A stretch of DNA of 64,000 nucleotides from Leucobacter chinensis (lineage in GTDB: Bacteria > Actinomycetota > Actinomycetes > Actinomycetales > Microbacteriaceae), in contig NZ_JAHQZR010000001.1 of assembly GCF_019049105.1 (NCBI RefSeq), positions 1 to 64,000 of the forward strand, given 5' to 3'. Below, one piece after another: positions 50,194 through 60,623 of the stretch (position 1 is the first letter of the stretch; the number at the start of each line of letters is the position of its first letter). The notes under the pieces were generated by a model. The model worked only from the letters and a program-made list of their open reading frames with translations. It was not told the DNA's origin and searched no databases. Made by a program: the position numbers and the translations under genes.

Positions 50194-50958
50194 ATGGGCC
50201 AGAAAATTCATCCCTATGGCTTCCGCCTCGGGATCACCACTGATCACGTTTCGCGTTGGTTCTCTGACTCGAAGCAGCCAGGTCAGCGCTACGCCGATTA
50301 CCTCGCAGAAGACATTCGCATTCGTGAGCACCTCACTGAGAAGCTCGACCGTGCGGGCGTTTCACGCGTAGAGATCGAGCGCACGCGTGACCGCGTTCGC
50401 GTTGATATCCACTCAGCACGCCCCGGCATCGTTATCGGTCGCCGTGGTGCAGAGGCAGAGCGCATTCGCGGCGAGCTCGAAAAGCTCACCGGCAAGCAGA
50501 TTCAGCTCAACATTCTCGAGGTCAAGAACCCCGAGGCCGACGCTCAGCTCATCGCTCAGGGCGTTGCAGAGCAGCTTGCAGCACGCGTGGCTTTCCGTCG
50601 CGCAATGCGTAAGGGCCTCCAGGGCGCTCAGCGCGCAGGCGCAAAGGGTGTTCGCATCCAGGTTTCGGGTCGTCTTGGCGGCGCAGAAATGAGCCGCTCA
50701 GAGTTCTACCGCGAAGGCCGCGTTCCCCTTCACACCCTCCGTGCCAACATCGATTACGGCTTCTACGAGGCCAAGACCACCTTCGGTCGCATCGGTGTGA
50801 AGGTATGGGTTTACAAGGGTGATCTCACCAACAAGGAACTCGCACGCGAGCAGGCCAACCAGAAGCCTTCACGCGAGCGCAGTGACCGCCGTCGTGGGCC
50901 ACGCAACAACGCCCCGGCACCTGAGGCTGCACCCGTTGCAGCAGGAGCGGAGAGCTAA
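50194..50958 (+). CDS. rpsC: 30S ribosomal protein S3
   Basis: 254 residues. N-terminal KH domain ([17 protein letters not shown]) and C-terminal domain are intact. A Pro/Ala-rich low-complexity tail follows residue 225 or so ([22 protein letters not shown]), longer than in E. coli and common in Actinobacteria. The start directly follows the rplV stop. Confidence 0.99.
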   Translation: MGQKIHPYGFRLGITTDHVSRWFSDSKQPGQRYADYLAEDIRIREHLTEKLDRAGVSRVEIERTRDRVRVDIHSARPGIVIGRRGAEAERIRGELEKLTGKQIQLNILEVKNPEADAQLIAQGVAEQLAARVAFRRAMRKGLQGAQRAGAKGVRIQVSGRLGGAEMSRSEFYREGRVPLHTLRANIDYGFYEAKTTFGRIGVKVWVYKGDLTNKELAREQANQKPSRERSDRRRGPRNNAPAPEAAPVAAGAES

Positions 50959-50960
50959 AC

Positions 50961-51380
50961 ATGCTGATTCCACGTCGAGTCAAGTACCGTAAGCAGCACC
51001 ACCCGAGCCGTAAAGGCCAGGCAACTGGTGGCACGAAGGTCAACTTCGGTGAATACGGCATTCAGGCAGTAACGCACGCATATGTGACGAACCGTCAGAT
51101 CGAGGCAGCTCGTATCGCGATGACCCGTCACATCAAGCGTGGCGGTAAGGTCTGGATCAACATTTACCCAGACCGTCCGCTCACCAAGAAGCCCGCTGAG
51201 ACCCGCATGGGTTCGGGTAAGGGCTCACCTGAGTGGTGGGTAGCAAACGTCAAGCCAGGGCGCGTGATGTTCGAGGTAGCAGGTGTCGACGAGCAGCTCG
51301 CTCGTGAAGCACTCACTCGCGCAATTCACAAACTCCCCATGAAGGCACGCATTATCAAACGTGAGGAGGGCGACGCGTAA
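50961..51380 (+). CDS. rplP: 50S ribosomal protein L16
   Basis: 139 residues. It organises the A-site region of the large subunit. [24 protein letters not shown] is classic. Its stop overlaps the rpmC start by one base. Confidence 0.99.
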   Translation: MLIPRRVKYRKQHHPSRKGQATGGTKVNFGEYGIQAVTHAYVTNRQIEAARIAMTRHIKRGGKVWINIYPDRPLTKKPAETRMGSGKGSPEWWVANVKPGRVMFEVAGVDEQLAREALTRAIHKLPMKARIIKREEGDA

Positions 51381-51694
51381 TGGCCATCGGAACGAAGGAA
51401 CTCGCCATCAGCGAGCTCGATACATTCGAAAACGAGCGCCTCGAAGAGGAGCTCAAGAAGTCGAAGGCTGAATTGTTCAACCTCCGCTTCCAGTCAGCAA
51501 CCGGCCAGCTCGAGAGCCACGGCCGCGTTCGCCAGGTGAAGCGCGACATCGCACGTATCTACACCGTCATTCGCGAGCGTGAGCTCGGAATTCGTACGAC
51601 GCCCGTAGCAGCTCCCGCAGCAGCGCCTAAGAAGAAGGCAGCCGCTAAGAAGAGCGAAAAGGCAGAGACTGCCGCTGAAACGAAGGAGGCCTAA
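51380..51694 (+). CDS. rpmC: 50S ribosomal protein L29, extended
   Basis: 104 residues. The first 70 form the normal two-helix L29 ([34 protein letters not shown]), which sits at the tunnel exit. About 35 residues of Ala/Lys/Pro-rich tail follow ([15 protein letters not shown]), absent from most bacterial L29. Such tails occur in Actinobacteria; role unknown. Confidence 0.98.
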   Translation: MAIGTKELAISELDTFENERLEEELKKSKAELFNLRFQSATGQLESHGRVRQVKRDIARIYTVIRERELGIRTTPVAAPAAAPKKKAAAKKSEKAETAAETKEA

Positions 51695-51696
51695 CC

Positions 51697-51990
51697 ATGG
51701 CAAAGGTCGAAACTCAGACCGCTGACCAGCAGGCCGAGCAGCGCGGTTACCGCAAGGCTCGCCGCGGCTACGTTGTCAGCGACAAGATGGACAAGACCAT
51801 CGTTGTCGAGGTAGAGGATCGCGTTAAGCACCCTCTCTACGGCAAGGTCATGCGCCGCTCAACGAAGGTGCACGTACACGATGCAGGAAACACCGCAGGC
51901 ATCGGCGACCTCGTGCTCATTCACGAGACTCGCCCCTTGAGCGCGACTAAGCGCTGGCGCCTCGTTGAGATTCTCGAGAAGGCGAAGTAA
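51697..51990 (+). CDS. rpsQ: 30S ribosomal protein S17
   Basis: 97 residues. OB-fold protein that binds the 5' domain of 16S r[30 protein letters not shown] is typical. An extra 18 or so N-terminal residues ([13 protein letters not shown]) are low complexity. Last gene of the S10 group. Confidence 0.99.
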   Translation: MAKVETQTADQQAEQRGYRKARRGYVVSDKMDKTIVVEVEDRVKHPLYGKVMRRSTKVHVHDAGNTAGIGDLVLIHETRPLSATKRWRLVEILEKAK

Positions 51991-52025
51991 GCGGTTTTCC
52001 GTTTACTGCATAGAAGGAGTAACAA

Positions 52026-52394
52026 GTGATTCAGCAGGAATCCCGACTCAAGGTAGCCGATAACACCGGCGCAAAGGAGTTGCTCACGATTCGCGTTCTC
52101 GGCGGCTCAGGTCGTCGCTACGCAGGTCTTGGCGACACCATCGTTGCTACGGTCAAAGATGCTATTCCTGGCGGCAACGTCAAGAAGGGCGATGTCGTTA
52201 AGGCAGTTATCGTTCGCACGAAGAAGGAAACCCGTCGTGTTGACGGGTCGTACATCAGCTTCGATGAGAACGCTGCTGTCATTCTTAAGGCAGACGGTGA
52301 ACCACGCGGCACCCGTATCTTTGGCCCCGTAGGCCGCGAGCTTCGTGACAAGAAGTTCATGAAGATCGTTTCACTCGCACCGGAGGTGATCTAG
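52026..52394 (+). CDS. rplN: 50S ribosomal protein L14
   Basis: 122 residues. It is at the subunit interface. [28 protein letters not shown] is diagnostic. GTG start with AGGAG upstream. First gene of the spc group, only 35 bp after rpsQ, so the two groups may be one transcript. Confidence 0.99.
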   Translation: MIQQESRLKVADNTGAKELLTIRVLGGSGRRYAGLGDTIVATVKDAIPGGNVKKGDVVKAVIVRTKKETRRVDGSYISFDENAAVILKADGEPRGTRIFGPVGRELRDKKFMKIVSLAPEVI

Positions 52395-52397
52395 TCC

Positions 52398-52760
52398 ATG
52401 GGCTCGAAGATCAAGAAGGGCGACCTCGTAGAGGTCATCTCAGGCCCGTCGCAGGACCGCGGTGGTTACCGCGGCAAGCAGGGCCTCGTCATCGAGGTTC
52501 TGACCGACTCAGATCGCGTGATCGTTGAGGGCGTTAACTACGTCACCAAGCACGTGAAGGTCGGTCAGTCACAGCGCGGCGCAAAGGAAGGCGGTCTCGA
52601 AACTCATGAGGCGCCGATCCACGTGTCAAACGTTGCACTCGTTGATCCCGAAACGAAGAAGCCGACCCGCGTTGGCTTCCGCGTCGAAGAGGTTGAGAAG
52701 AACGGTGTGAAGAAGACCGTTCGTGTTCGCTTCGCGAAGAAGTCTGGGAAGGACATCTAA
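52398..52760 (+). CDS. rplX: 50S ribosomal protein L24
   Basis: 120 residues. KOW-type assembly initiator ([28 protein letters not shown]). Last base of the stop is the first base of the rplE ATG (TAATG). Confidence 0.99.
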   Translation: MGSKIKKGDLVEVISGPSQDRGGYRGKQGLVIEVLTDSDRVIVEGVNYVTKHVKVGQSQRGAKEGGLETHEAPIHVSNVALVDPETKKPTRVGFRVEEVEKNGVKKTVRVRFAKKSGKDI

Positions 52761-53341
52761 TGGCAGAGCAGACTGCTGCAGTGGCTGGCAAAATCCAGCC
52801 GCGTCTCAAGCAGAAGTACCGCGCTGATATTGTTCCCGCGCTCCAGAAGGAGTTCGGTTACAACAACGTCATGCAGGTTCCACGTATCGTCAAGATCGTT
52901 GTGAACTCGGGCGTTGGCGAAGCGGCACGCGACAGCAAGGTTATCGAGGGCGCGATCAACGATCTCACCCTCATCACCGGCCAGAAGCCGATGGTAACCA
53001 AAGCTCGCAAGTCGATCGCTCAGTTCAAGCTGCGCGAGGGCCAGGCAATTGGTGCACACGTCACCATGCGTGGCGATCGCGCGTGGGAGTTCATGGACCG
53101 TCTCGTATCGCTGGCACTGCCGCGTATTCGTGACTTCCGTGGTCTTTCACCCAAGCAGTTCGACGGAAACGGTAACTACACCTTCGGTTTGACCGAGCAG
53201 AGTGTATTTCACGAGATCGATCAGGATAAGATTGATCGCGTGCGCGGTTTCGACATCACCGTCGTGACCACCGCGAAGTCGGATGAGGAAGGACGCGCTC
53301 TCCTGCGAGAGCTCGGCTTCCCGTTCAAGCAAGACGCGTAA
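52760..53341 (+). CDS. rplE: 50S ribosomal protein L5
   Basis: 193 residues. It binds 5S rRNA and contacts P-site t[22 protein letters not shown] and [29 protein letters not shown] are typical. In most bacteria rpsN follows; here the next gene is rpsH after a 157-bp gap. Confidence 0.99.
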   Translation: MAEQTAAVAGKIQPRLKQKYRADIVPALQKEFGYNNVMQVPRIVKIVVNSGVGEAARDSKVIEGAINDLTLITGQKPMVTKARKSIAQFKLREGQAIGAHVTMRGDRAWEFMDRLVSLALPRIRDFRGLSPKQFDGNGNYTFGLTEQSVFHEIDQDKIDRVRGFDITVVTTAKSDEEGRALLRELGFPFKQDA

Positions 53342-53498
53342 ATAGTTCACCATGACGGTCAGGATCGGGCAGGCTTCGGCCTGCCCGACACTGGCGTCTG
53401 GACAGCTGCCTCGTGCAGCTGGTCCTGGCCGTTCATGAACCACCCAGGTCGTCTCCCGTGTACGGGTCGACGAAACCAGGCGAGAAAGAAGACACATC
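53342..53498 (+). other. rplE-rpsH spacer with three hairpins, rpsN absent
   Basis: Stem CGGGCAGGC-TTCG-GCCTGCCCG lies at 53366-53387. CAGCTGC/GCAGCTG lies at 53403-53421 and CCCGT/ACGGG at 53456-53467. None has a T tract. The spacer is too short for a 61-codon S14 gene and no zinc-binding Cys motif is encoded. Confidence 0.75.
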
Positions 53499-53897
53499 AT
53501 GACGATGACAGATCCGGTAGCAGACTTGCTTACCAGACTGCGCAACGCCAACTCGGCGTACCACGATGAGGTCTCTGTTCCTGGCTCCAAACTCAAGGAG
53601 CGCATTGCAGATATCCTCAAGCGTGAAGGCTACATTTCAGACTGGAAGGTTGAAGACGCTCGCGTCGGCACCAACCTCACCCTCACGCTGAAGTACGGCC
53701 CGAACCGTTCACGTTCGATTGAAGGCATTAAGCGCGTGTCAAAGCCCGGCCTCCGGGTGTACGCGCGTTCAACCGAGGTGCCAACGGTACTCGGTGGCCT
53801 GGGAATCGCAATCCTGTCAACCTCTTCAGGGCTCCTCACGGACCGTGAAGCCGAGCAGAAGGGCGTAGGCGGGGAAGTTCTCGCTTACGTTTGGTAG
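53499..53897 (+). CDS. rpsH: 30S ribosomal protein S8
   Basis: 132 residues. Primary 16S rRNA binder, and in E. coli the repressor of the spc operon. [29 protein letters not shown] and the C-terminal [27 protein letters not shown] are characteristic. ATG 53505 is an alternative start. Confidence 0.99.
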   Translation: MTMTDPVADLLTRLRNANSAYHDEVSVPGSKLKERIADILKREGYISDWKVEDARVGTNLTLTLKYGPNRSRSIEGIKRVSKPGLRVYARSTEVPTVLGGLGIAILSTSSGLLTDREAEQKGVGGEVLAYVW

Positions 53898-53906
53898 GGG
53901 GTTCTC

Positions 53907-54443
53907 ATGTCACGTATTGGAAAGCTTCCTATCGGAGTTCCCGGTAGCGTAACGGTAACCATCAATGGTCAGGACGTCACTGTGAAGGGCCCCAAGGGCG
54001 AACTCTCACACACCGTTCCTGCTCCCATTACGGTTGCACTCGAAGAAGGGCAGATCACTGTCAGCCGCCCGAATGACGAGCGTGAGTCACGTTCGCTGCA
54101 CGGCCTGACCCGTACCCTGCTCAACAACAACATCATCGGCGTCACCGAGGGCTACGCAAAGTCGCTCGAGGTTGTCGGCACCGGTTACCGTGTCCAGGCG
54201 AAGGGCCAGGGCCTCGAGCTCGCTCTCGGCTTCTCACACCCGGTCCAGTTCGATGCACCCGCGGGCATCACCATCGAGGTCGAAGGCAACAACAAGATCA
54301 CGGTTCGCGGCATCGACAAGCAGGCTGTAGGCGAAACCGCAGCAAACATTCGTAAGCTCCGCAAGCCAGAACCCTACAAGGGCAAGGGCGTGCGTTACGA
54401 AGGCGAACAGGTTCGTCGCAAGGCTGGAAAGGCTGGTAAGTAA
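53907..54443 (+). CDS. rplF: 50S ribosomal protein L6
   Basis: 178 residues with the tandem L6 folds. It lies at the factor-binding site. [24 protein letters not shown] and [20 protein letters not shown] are diagnostic of both ends. AGGGGG precedes the ATG. Confidence 0.99.
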   Translation: MSRIGKLPIGVPGSVTVTINGQDVTVKGPKGELSHTVPAPITVALEEGQITVSRPNDERESRSLHGLTRTLLNNNIIGVTEGYAKSLEVVGTGYRVQAKGQGLELALGFSHPVQFDAPAGITIEVEGNNKITVRGIDKQAVGETAANIRKLRKPEPYKGKGVRYEGEQVRRKAGKAGK

Positions 54444-54445
54444 TC

Positions 54446-54820
54446 ATGGCCGGATCAATGACTCGCGCCAAGGGCCGTGCAGCGGCACGCATTCGCCGCC
54501 ACGCACGCCTGCGCAAAAAGATTGTTGGCACCGCCGAGCGCCCCCGTCTCGTCGTAACTCGCTCATCACGTCACGTGTTTGTGCAGGTTGTTGACGATGC
54601 AAAGGGCCACACCATTGCATACGCCTCGACCATGGAGGCTGACCTCCGTGCATTCGACGGCGACAAGACCGCTAAGGCACGCAAGGTTGGCGAGCTCGTT
54701 GGCGCACGTGCGAAAGATGCAGGAATCGATTCTGTTGTCTTCGACCGTGGCGGCAGCAAGTACGCGGGCCGCGTTGCAGCGGTTGCAGACGGAGCCCGAG
54801 AGGTAGGGCTGAGCCTGTGA
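54446..54820 (+). CDS. rplR: 50S ribosomal protein L18
   Basis: 124 residues. It binds 5S rRNA with L5 and L25. [34 protein letters not shown] is the family core. Its stop overlaps the rpsE GTG by 4 bp. Confidence 0.99.
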   Translation: MAGSMTRAKGRAAARIRRHARLRKKIVGTAERPRLVVTRSSRHVFVQVVDDAKGHTIAYASTMEADLRAFDGDKTAKARKVGELVGARAKDAGIDSVVFDRGGSKYAGRVAAVADGAREVGLSL

Positions 54821-55524
54821 GCGAGAATCAGAAGGAGCAGCAAGTGACTGCAGAGGCACAGAACGAGGCAGCGGAAGGCCAGAACCAGGGCCAGGAACAC
54901 CGCAACGAACCTCGCGAAGCACGCCGTGGCAGCCGCGATCGCGGCACCCGTGGTGAGCGCGGCGCTCGTGACCGTAACGAGAGCCAGTTCCTCGAGCGCG
55001 TTGTAACGATCAACCGCGTTTCAAAGGTTGTTAAGGGTGGTCGTCGCTTTAGCTTCACCGCTCTCGTCGTCGTAGGCGACGGTAACGGTATGGTCGGTGT
55101 TGGCTACGGAAAGGCGAAGGAAGTTCCCCTCGCAATTTCGAAGGGCGTCGAAGAGGCTAAGAAGAATTTCTTCCGCGTTCCTCGCGTCGGCAACACCATT
55201 CCGCACCCCGTTCAGGGTGAGGCGGCAGCAGGCGTTGTTCTGCTTCGCCCCGCTGCAGCCGGTACCGGTGTTATCGCCGGCGGCCCTGTCCGTGCAGTTC
55301 TTGAGTGCGCAGGCATTCACGACGTACTTTCAAAGTCGCTCGGTTCATCGAACACGCTCAACATCGTGCACGCAACTGTTGCTGCTCTCCAGCTTCTGGA
55401 AGAGCCACGCGCAGTCGCAGCTCGCCGTGGGCTTGACTTTGATCAGGTGGCGCCCGCACGCATCGTTCGCGCAGAGGCCAAGGCCGCTGCTGAGCGTGCT
55501 GAACAGGCAAAGGCAGGTGCGTAA
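54817..55524 (+). CDS. rpsE: 30S ribosomal protein S5, extended
   Basis: 235 residues; E. coli S5 has 167. The core ([34 protein letters not shown]) begins near residue 50. Before it is a Gln/Glu/Arg-rich segment ([16 protein letters not shown]) and after it an Ala/Glu helix tail. Extra termini are known in actinobacterial S5. GTG start overlaps rplR (GTGA). Confidence 0.99.
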   Translation: MSENQKEQQVTAEAQNEAAEGQNQGQEHRNEPREARRGSRDRGTRGERGARDRNESQFLERVVTINRVSKVVKGGRRFSFTALVVVGDGNGMVGVGYGKAKEVPLAISKGVEEAKKNFFRVPRVGNTIPHPVQGEAAAGVVLLRPAAAGTGVIAGGPVRAVLECAGIHDVLSKSLGSSNTLNIVHATVAALQLLEEPRAVAARRGLDFDQVAPARIVRAEAKAAAERAEQAKAGA

Positions 55525-55526
55525 GC

Positions 55527-55712
55527 ATGGCTAAAAACCTCAAAATTACCCAGATTAAGTCGGTAATCAGTGAGAAGCAGAACCAGCGTGACACGCTGCG
55601 TAGCTTGGGTCTCAAGCGTATCGGCCAGACGGTCGTTCGCGAAGATACCCTCGCAAACCGCGGCTACGTGCGCACTGTTGCTCACCTCGTTGAAGTTGAG
55701 GAGATCGACTAA
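55527..55712 (+). CDS. rpmD: 50S ribosomal protein L30
   Basis: 61 residues. [37 protein letters not shown] is diagnostic. It has a one-base overlap with rplO (TAATG). Confidence 0.99.
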   Translation: MAKNLKITQIKSVISEKQNQRDTLRSLGLKRIGQTVVREDTLANRGYVRTVAHLVEVEEID

Positions 55713-56206
55713 TGACCGAAGAGAAGAAGCCAGCGGCCAAGAAGGCCGCACAGGCAGAGGAGCAGAACGTGCAGCTTTTGAAGATGCACCACCTCCGTCC
55801 CGCACCCGGCTCAAAGCCCACCAAGACCCGTGTTGGTCGCGGTGAAGCTTCGAAGGGTAAGACCGCAGGCCGCGGTACCAAGGGTACGAAGGCTCGCTAC
55901 CAGGTTCGCGCTGGCTTTGAGGGTGGGCAGATGCCACTGCACATGCGCACCCCGAAGCTCCGCGGGTTCAAGAACCCCTTCCGCACCGAGTACCAGGTAG
56001 TGAACCTGGCGAAGCTCGCAGAGCTCTACCCACAGGGTGGCGACGTGACTATCGATGACCTCGTTGCAAAGGGCGCAGTTCGTAAGAACCAGCCCGTGAA
56101 GGTTCTCGGCACCGGTGACATCCAGGTCAAGCTGAACATTTCAGTTGACAAGGTGTCGGCATCTGCAGCAGAGAAGATTGCTGCAGCTGGCGGTAGCGTT
56201 AACTAA
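55712..56206 (+). CDS. rplO: 50S ribosomal protein L15
   Basis: 164 residues. A Lys/Ala-rich N-terminal extension ([17 protein letters not shown]) of about 25 residues precedes the normal core [37 protein letters not shown]. It is a late assembly protein. It ends the spc ribosomal run and is followed by a terminator before secY. Confidence 0.99.
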   Translation: MTEEKKPAAKKAAQAEEQNVQLLKMHHLRPAPGSKPTKTRVGRGEASKGKTAGRGTKGTKARYQVRAGFEGGQMPLHMRTPKLRGFKNPFRTEYQVVNLAKLAELYPQGGDVTIDDLVAKGAVRKNQPVKVLGTGDIQVKLNISVDKVSASAAEKIAAAGGSVN

Positions 56207-56223
56207 TTTGGCTTAGGCCAGCG

Positions 56224-56257
56224 AACGGCCCCTGCGCGAAAGCGCCGGGGCCGTTTT
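56224..56257 (+). terminator. rplO terminator
   Basis: AACGGCCCC (56224-56232) with GGGGCCGTT (56247-56255), an inner GCGC-GAAA-GCGC tetraloop helix, and TTTT spanning its end. This separates the ribosomal genes from secY, which then needs its own promoter. TAAGAT at 56301-56306 is a possible -10 box without a clear -35. Confidence 0.9.
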
Positions 56258-56366
56258 GCGTATAACGAAACTTTTCGAGAGCGAAACGTGTGGGGTAGTG
56301 TAAGATAAGTATTTGGTCGTGTGTCTATTTTCACGGTCCTCATTTCCCCCACCCAGGAGGCAGCTG

Positions 56367-57695
56367 TTGTTTAGCGCCATTCGACGCATCATGAAAACGC
56401 CAGATCTCAGGCGTAAGATCATGTTCACACTCAGCATCATTGTGCTGTTCAGGTTCGGCTCTTTTATTCCGACGCCCTATGTGAGCTTTGACAATGTCCA
56501 GATGTGTCTCGCAGCAAACCAGTCTGCGCAGGAGACCGCGGGTCTCTACCAAATGGTCAACCTGTTTAGTGGTGGAGCGCTCTTGCAGCTCTCTATCTTC
56601 GCGCTCGGCATCATGCCGTACATTACGGCCTCGATTATTACGCAGCTGCTGCGTGTTGTGATTCCTCACTTCGAGACGCTTCACAAAGAAGGCCAGGCCG
56701 GCCAGGCGCGACTGACCCAGTACACGCGTTACCTCACGATCGGCCTCGCGATTCTGCAGTCGACGACGCTCATCACCGTGGCACGCTCAGGCATGCTCTT
56801 CGGTCAGAGCAACGAGATCGCATGTCAGAATCTTGTGTCGCAAGAGTGGTACGCAATGCTCATCATGATTCTCGTGATGACCGCGGGTACCGGTCTCATT
56901 ATGTGGTTCGGTGAGCTCATCACCGAGCGCGGTGTGGGCAACGGCATGTCGCTCCTGATCTTCACCTCGATCGCGGCAACCTTCCCAAGTGCCCTCTGGC
57001 AGATCAAGGTCGCAAAGGGCTGGGAAGTCTTCTTCTTCGTGCTCGCCGTTGGCATGATCGTCGTGGCAGCAGTCGTCTTCGTTGAGCAGTCGCAGCGTCG
57101 TATTCCGGTCCAGTACGCGAAACGCGTTGTTGGCCGTCGAACCTACGGTGGTTCGAACACGTACATTCCCATCAAGGTGAACATGGCAGGCGTGATCCCC
57201 GTGATCTTCGCTTCGTCACTGCTGTACCTGCCCATGTTGCTGACACAGTTCAATCAGCCTGCGGCTGGCGAAGAGCCCAAGGGCTGGGTTGTGTGGATCT
57301 CGCAGAACCTCATGCAGGGCGACCAGCCCCTCTACATGTTGGTCTTCTTCCTGCTCATCATTGGATTTACCTTCTTCTACGTGCAGATCACGTTTAACCC
57401 CGACGAGGTCGCAGACAACATGAAGAAGTACGGTGGCTTCGTTCCTGGCATTCGCGCAGGCAAGCCGACCGCTGATTACCTCCAGTACGTGCTCTCGCGC
57501 ATCACAAGTGCCGGCTCACTGTACCTCGGTATCATCGCTCTTATTCCGCTCGTTGCACTGTCATTCTTTGGCGCAAACGCAAACTTCCCGTTCGGCGGAG
57601 CCTCGATTCTTATTATCGTTGGCGTTGGCCTTGACACGGTGAAGCAGATTGATGCTCAGTTGCAGCAACGACACTACGAAGGACTCCTTAAGTAA
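56367..57695 (+). CDS. secY: preprotein translocase subunit SecY
   Basis: A 442-residue channel protein with ten membrane helices. It begins with the cytoplasmic helix [23 protein letters not shown]. Plug and pore regions ([28 protein letters not shown]) and the cytoplasmic loop for SecA and ribosome contacts ([19 protein letters not shown]) are conserved. TTG 56367 follows AGGAGG at six bases and gives the normal length; the longer frame has an implausible N-terminus. Stop overlaps adk (TAATG). Confidence 0.98.
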   Translation: MFSAIRRIMKTPDLRRKIMFTLSIIVLFRFGSFIPTPYVSFDNVQMCLAANQSAQETAGLYQMVNLFSGGALLQLSIFALGIMPYITASIITQLLRVVIPHFETLHKEGQAGQARLTQYTRYLTIGLAILQSTTLITVARSGMLFGQSNEIACQNLVSQEWYAMLIMILVMTAGTGLIMWFGELITERGVGNGMSLLIFTSIAATFPSALWQIKVAKGWEVFFFVLAVGMIVVAAVVFVEQSQRRIPVQYAKRVVGRRTYGGSNTYIPIKVNMAGVIPVIFASSLLYLPMLLTQFNQPAAGEEPKGWVVWISQNLMQGDQPLYMLVFFLLIIGFTFFYVQITFNPDEVADNMKKYGGFVPGIRAGKPTADYLQYVLSRITSAGSLYLGIIALIPLVALSFFGANANFPFGGASILIIVGVGLDTVKQIDAQLQQRHYEGLLK

Positions 57696-58273
57696 TGACC
57701 GCTCGTCTTCTCATCATCGGCCCTCCCGGAGCAGGTAAGGGCACGCAGGCTTCACAGATCGCAACCACCTTCGAGATTCCTGCAATCTCGACTGGCGATA
57801 TCTTTCGTGCGAACATCAAGGGCCAGACCGAGCTCGGCAAGCGTGTCCAGCAGATCATCGAGTCGGGCGAGCTGGTTCCAGACGCCCTCACGAACGAGAT
57901 TGTGGCGGATCGCCTTCAGCAAGATGACGCGAAGAACGGCTTCTTGCTTGATGGGTACCCCCGCACCGTAGATCAGGTGCACGCACTCGATGAGATGCTC
58001 GCGCCGATCAACGCGAAGCTTGATGCCGTTGTTCTGCTCGAGGCAGATACTGACGAGGTCGTTGCTCGCCTCCTCAACCGTGCACAGCTCGAGGGTCGTG
58101 CAGACGACACCGAAGAGGTCATTCGTCACCGCCAAGAGGTCTATGCTGAGCAAACAGCTCCGCTCATTGATCTCTTCAGCGAGCGCGGCATCCTTGTCGC
58201 TGTTGACGGTCTTGGCACCGTCGAAGAAGTCGCTAACCGTATCAATACAGCTCTCGAAGGGGTGCTTTCCTAG
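57695..58273 (+). CDS. adk: adenylate kinase
   Basis: A 192-residue enzyme interconverting 2 ADP with ATP and AMP. P-loop [12 protein letters not shown] is near residue 9, and the AMP-binding DGYPRTVDQ is present. The lid is short and has no zinc cysteines, as in Actinobacteria. One-base overlap with secY, and six bases before map, so the three form one unit. Confidence 0.99.
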   Translation: MTARLLIIGPPGAGKGTQASQIATTFEIPAISTGDIFRANIKGQTELGKRVQQIIESGELVPDALTNEIVADRLQQDDAKNGFLLDGYPRTVDQVHALDEMLAPINAKLDAVVLLEADTDEVVARLLNRAQLEGRADDTEEVIRHRQEVYAEQTAPLIDLFSERGILVAVDGLGTVEEVANRINTALEGVLS

Positions 58274-58279
58274 CTCGCT

Positions 58280-59119
58280 ATGGCTCGTAACATTCTGCGT
58301 AAATCGTTCTACAAGTCTCCTGCCCAGCTCCGGCTCATGATTGAGCCGGGAAAAGCGACAGGGGCAGCCCTGGCGGCCATGAAACGAGAGATTAAGGTTG
58401 GCATGACCACCCTTGAGCTCGATGCCATCGCAGAACAGGCGATTCGTGACCTCGGCGGCGAGCCAAACTTCATGCTTGAGCCTGGCTACCGTCACACGAT
58501 TTGTGCGAGCGTGAACGAGCATGTTGTGCACGGCATCCCGAATGACCGCCCGCTCGAGCCAGGCGATATGGTCTCGCTCGATGTAGGGGCGATTATCAAG
58601 GGCTGGAACGGAGATGCGGCGATTACCGTCGTGCTCCCAGACCCCGAGCGTCCTGAGCGCACTGAGCGTCAAGAAAAGCTCAGTCAGGTGACTCATGACG
58701 CGATGTGGCACGGTATTGCGCAACTCGCACACGGAACTCACTTGAATGAGGTCGGCGAAGCGATCGCCAAGCATGTGCGCAAGGCCAGCGACTTTGGAAT
58801 TGTCGAAGATTACATCGGGCACGGCATCGGCCGGAAGATGCACGAGGCTCCGCCCGTGTTTAACTACCCGGTGAATTTTGCAGGCCCCGAAATTAAACCT
58901 GGCTTGTGCGTCGCGATCGAGCCAATCATCTCAGAGGGGCGACCAGAAACCATCGTGCTCGATGACGACTGGACTGTCGCTATGGCCGATGGCAAGATGA
59001 GCTGCCAATGGGAGCAGACCGTCGCCGTTCACAAGGACGGCATTTGGGTTCTCACCGCTGAAGATGGCGGGGCAGCGGGGCTGAAGCCCTTCGGGATTAC
59101 CCCCGTTCCCATCGCCTAG
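58280..59119 (+). CDS. map: methionine aminopeptidase type I
   Basis: A 279-residue two-metal enzyme that removes the initiator Met. Metal ligands lie in the segments DVGAIIKGWNGDAAIT (two Asp), GHGIGRKMHEAP (His), EPIISEG and WEQTVAV (Glu). NEHVVHGIP has the substrate His. Length fits type Ia with a short N-terminus and no SH3-binding or zinc-finger extension. Confidence 0.98.
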   Translation: MARNILRKSFYKSPAQLRLMIEPGKATGAALAAMKREIKVGMTTLELDAIAEQAIRDLGGEPNFMLEPGYRHTICASVNEHVVHGIPNDRPLEPGDMVSLDVGAIIKGWNGDAAITVVLPDPERPERTERQEKLSQVTHDAMWHGIAQLAHGTHLNEVGEAIAKHVRKASDFGIVEDYIGHGIGRKMHEAPPVFNYPVNFAGPEIKPGLCVAIEPIISEGRPETIVLDDDWTVAMADGKMSCQWEQTVAVHKDGIWVLTAEDGGAAGLKPFGITPVPIA

Positions 59120-59140
59120 TAAAGAACTTCATGTAGCGAC

Positions 59141-59170
59141 TGGACAAGTACCAGCCGCTAGGTCTATTAT
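59141..59170 (+). promoter_or_regulatory. candidate infA promoter
   Basis: TGGACA (59141-59146), an 18-bp spacer and TATTAT (59165-59170) form a near-consensus vegetative promoter 78 bp ahead of infA. It probably serves infA-rpmJ and perhaps rpsM-rpsK. Confidence 0.7.
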
Positions 59171-59247
59171 AGATCTTTGGTGGATTATGTATGCTCGCGC
59201 ATGCGTATCCGCACGACCAGCATCGTTGAACAAGTGATAGTGAGGCT

Positions 59248-59490
59248 ATGGCCAAGCAAGATCGTCCCAAGAAGCAAAAAGAAGGCGTTATTGAGCTCGA
59301 GGGCCGCGTCGTCGAGGCGCTTCCCAATGCCCAGTTCCGCGTCGAATTGACGAATGGACACCTCGTTCTTGCACACATCTCAGGGAAAATGCGGCAGCAC
59401 TACATTCGCATCCTTCCCGAAGATCGGGTGCTTGTAGAGCTCACGCCCTATGACCTGACCCGTGGTCGCATCACTTACCGCTACAAGTAA
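59248..59490 (+). CDS. infA: translation initiation factor IF-1
   Basis: 80 residues. OB-fold factor that binds the A site of the 30S subunit. [60 protein letters not shown] is the conserved body. The N-terminus ([10 protein letters not shown]) is some seven residues longer than the common 73-residue form. It has its own candidate promoter and leads to rpmJ. Confidence 0.99.
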   Translation: MAKQDRPKKQKEGVIELEGRVVEALPNAQFRVELTNGHLVLAHISGKMRQHYIRILPEDRVLVELTPYDLTRGRITYRYK

Positions 59491-59557
59491 CGACGGCTGA
59501 GAAGTAACGGCTCATGAACCTCATGAGTACGAGGACAGCGAATACCAAGGATTCCAC

Positions 59558-59671
59558 ATGAAGGTAAAGCCCAGCGTTAAGAAGATCTGCGATAACTGCA
59601 AGGTGATTCGCCGTCACGGTCGCGTGATGGTCATCTGCGAGAACCCGCGTCACAAGCAGCGCCAGGGTTAG
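59558..59671 (+). CDS. rpmJ: 50S ribosomal protein L36
   Basis: 37 residues. C11, C14, C27 and H32 form the zinc site of the C+ type. [20 protein letters not shown] is diagnostic of the N-terminal half. It has normal length and lies 67 bp after infA. A single zinc-type copy here contrasts with the absence of the zinc-type S14 from this locus. Confidence 0.98.
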   Translation: MKVKPSVKKICDNCKVIRRHGRVMVICENPRHKQRQG

Positions 59672-59719
59672 TAATGTGCGCTCCTCGCGCACGCATTACA
59701 ACCAATAAATGAATATACA

Positions 59720-59786
59720 TGCGCACCTCAGAACCCGCCTCGGCGGGGGACACCCTGGGTTGGAGGCCCAGGCTCCATGGTGCGCA
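59720..59786 (+). promoter_or_regulatory. possible three-way-junction RNA leader before rpsM
   Basis: Outer stem TGCGCACC (59720-59727) pairs with GGTGCGCA (59779-59786), eight perfect pairs. Inside are CCCGC/GCGGG (59734-59738 with 59743-59747, loop CTCG) and CCTGGG/CCCAGG (59754-59759 with 59767-59772). The second loop has TTGGAGG. This would form a compact three-way junction 32 nt before the rpsM start. In E. coli the rpsM leader is the S4 repression site, so a ribosomal-protein-binding leader is a natural guess, but no known family was recognised. Confidence 0.55.
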
Positions 59787-59818
59787 CCACACCTCCAATA
59801 CATAGAGGAGAGCCACAC

Positions 59819-60187
59819 ATGGCACGTCTCGCAGGAGTAGACATTCCGCGCGACAAACGCGTAGAAATCGCACTCACGTACATTTATGGCGTGGGTCGCA
59901 CCAGTGCAAAGCAGACGCTCGAGGCAACCGGTATTGACGCAAACATTCGCGTCAAGGACCTGACCGACGAGCAGCTCGTTCAGCTTCGCGACTACATCAA
60001 CGAAAACTTCAAGGTTGAAGGTGATCTTCGCCGTGAGGTGCAGGCCGACATTCGCCGTAAGGTTGAGGTTGGTAGCTACCAGGGTCTGCGTCACCGCAAG
60101 GGCCTTCCCGTGCACGGTCAGCGCACGAAGACGAACGCTCGTACCCGCAAGGGGCCGAAGCGCACCGTTGCCGGTAAGAAGAAGTAG
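59819..60187 (+). CDS. rpsM: 30S ribosomal protein S13
   Basis: 122 residues. It lies in the subunit head and forms bridges to the large subunit. [28 protein letters not shown] and [27 protein letters not shown] are diagnostic. ATG 59819 is chosen because GAGGAG lies nine bases before it and the family begins there. An in-frame ATG at 59777 is inside the leader structure. Confidence 0.99.
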   Translation: MARLAGVDIPRDKRVEIALTYIYGVGRTSAKQTLEATGIDANIRVKDLTDEQLVQLRDYINENFKVEGDLRREVQADIRRKVEVGSYQGLRHRKGLPVHGQRTKTNARTRKGPKRTVAGKKK

Positions 60188-60217
60188 AACCCTTAGGCTT
60201 TCAGGAGTACAGCACAC

Positions 60218-60613
60218 ATGGCTAATCCATCATCAGTGCGCAAACCGCGCCGCAAGGATAAAAAGAATATCGTTCAGGGCCAGGCCCACATCAAGTCGAC
60301 GTTCAACAACACCATCGTTTCGATCACTGATCCGAGCGGTGCAGTTGTCAGCTGGGCGTCGTCAGGTGGCGTTGGCTTCAAGGGTTCACGTAAGTCAACC
60401 CCGTTCGCCGCTCAGCTTGCTGCAGAATCAGCAGCTCGCAAGGCGCAGGAATTCGGCATGAAGAAGGTTGACGTTTTCGTGAAGGGCCCCGGCTCAGGTC
60501 GCGAAACCGCAATTCGTTCGCTTCAGGCTGCAGGCCTCGAGGTTGGGTCAATCAACGACGTGACGCCACAGGCTCACAACGGTTGCCGCCCACCCAAGCG
60601 TCGCCGCGTCTAA
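60218..60613 (+). CDS. rpsK: 30S ribosomal protein S11
   Basis: 131 residues. It forms the platform that contacts the Shine-Dalgarno helix. [45 protein letters not shown] and the C-terminal [11 protein letters not shown] are typical. In many Actinobacteria rpsD comes next; here rpoA follows after a hairpin. Confidence 0.99.
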   Translation: MANPSSVRKPRRKDKKNIVQGQAHIKSTFNNTIVSITDPSGAVVSWASSGGVGFKGSRKSTPFAAQLAAESAARKAQEFGMKKVDVFVKGPGSGRETAIRSLQAAGLEVGSINDVTPQAHNGCRPPKRRRV

Positions 60614-60623
60614 CGTGCATAGC

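Noticed and set aside
57752-58843. 363-codon open frame antisense to adk and map
   Set aside because: It spans two confidently assigned genes and their junction and matches no known protein type.
59777-59818. Upstream ATG as the rpsM start
   Set aside because: It would add 14 residues not found in S13 and its codon falls at the edge of the leader stem; ATG 59819 has a proper ribosome binding site.
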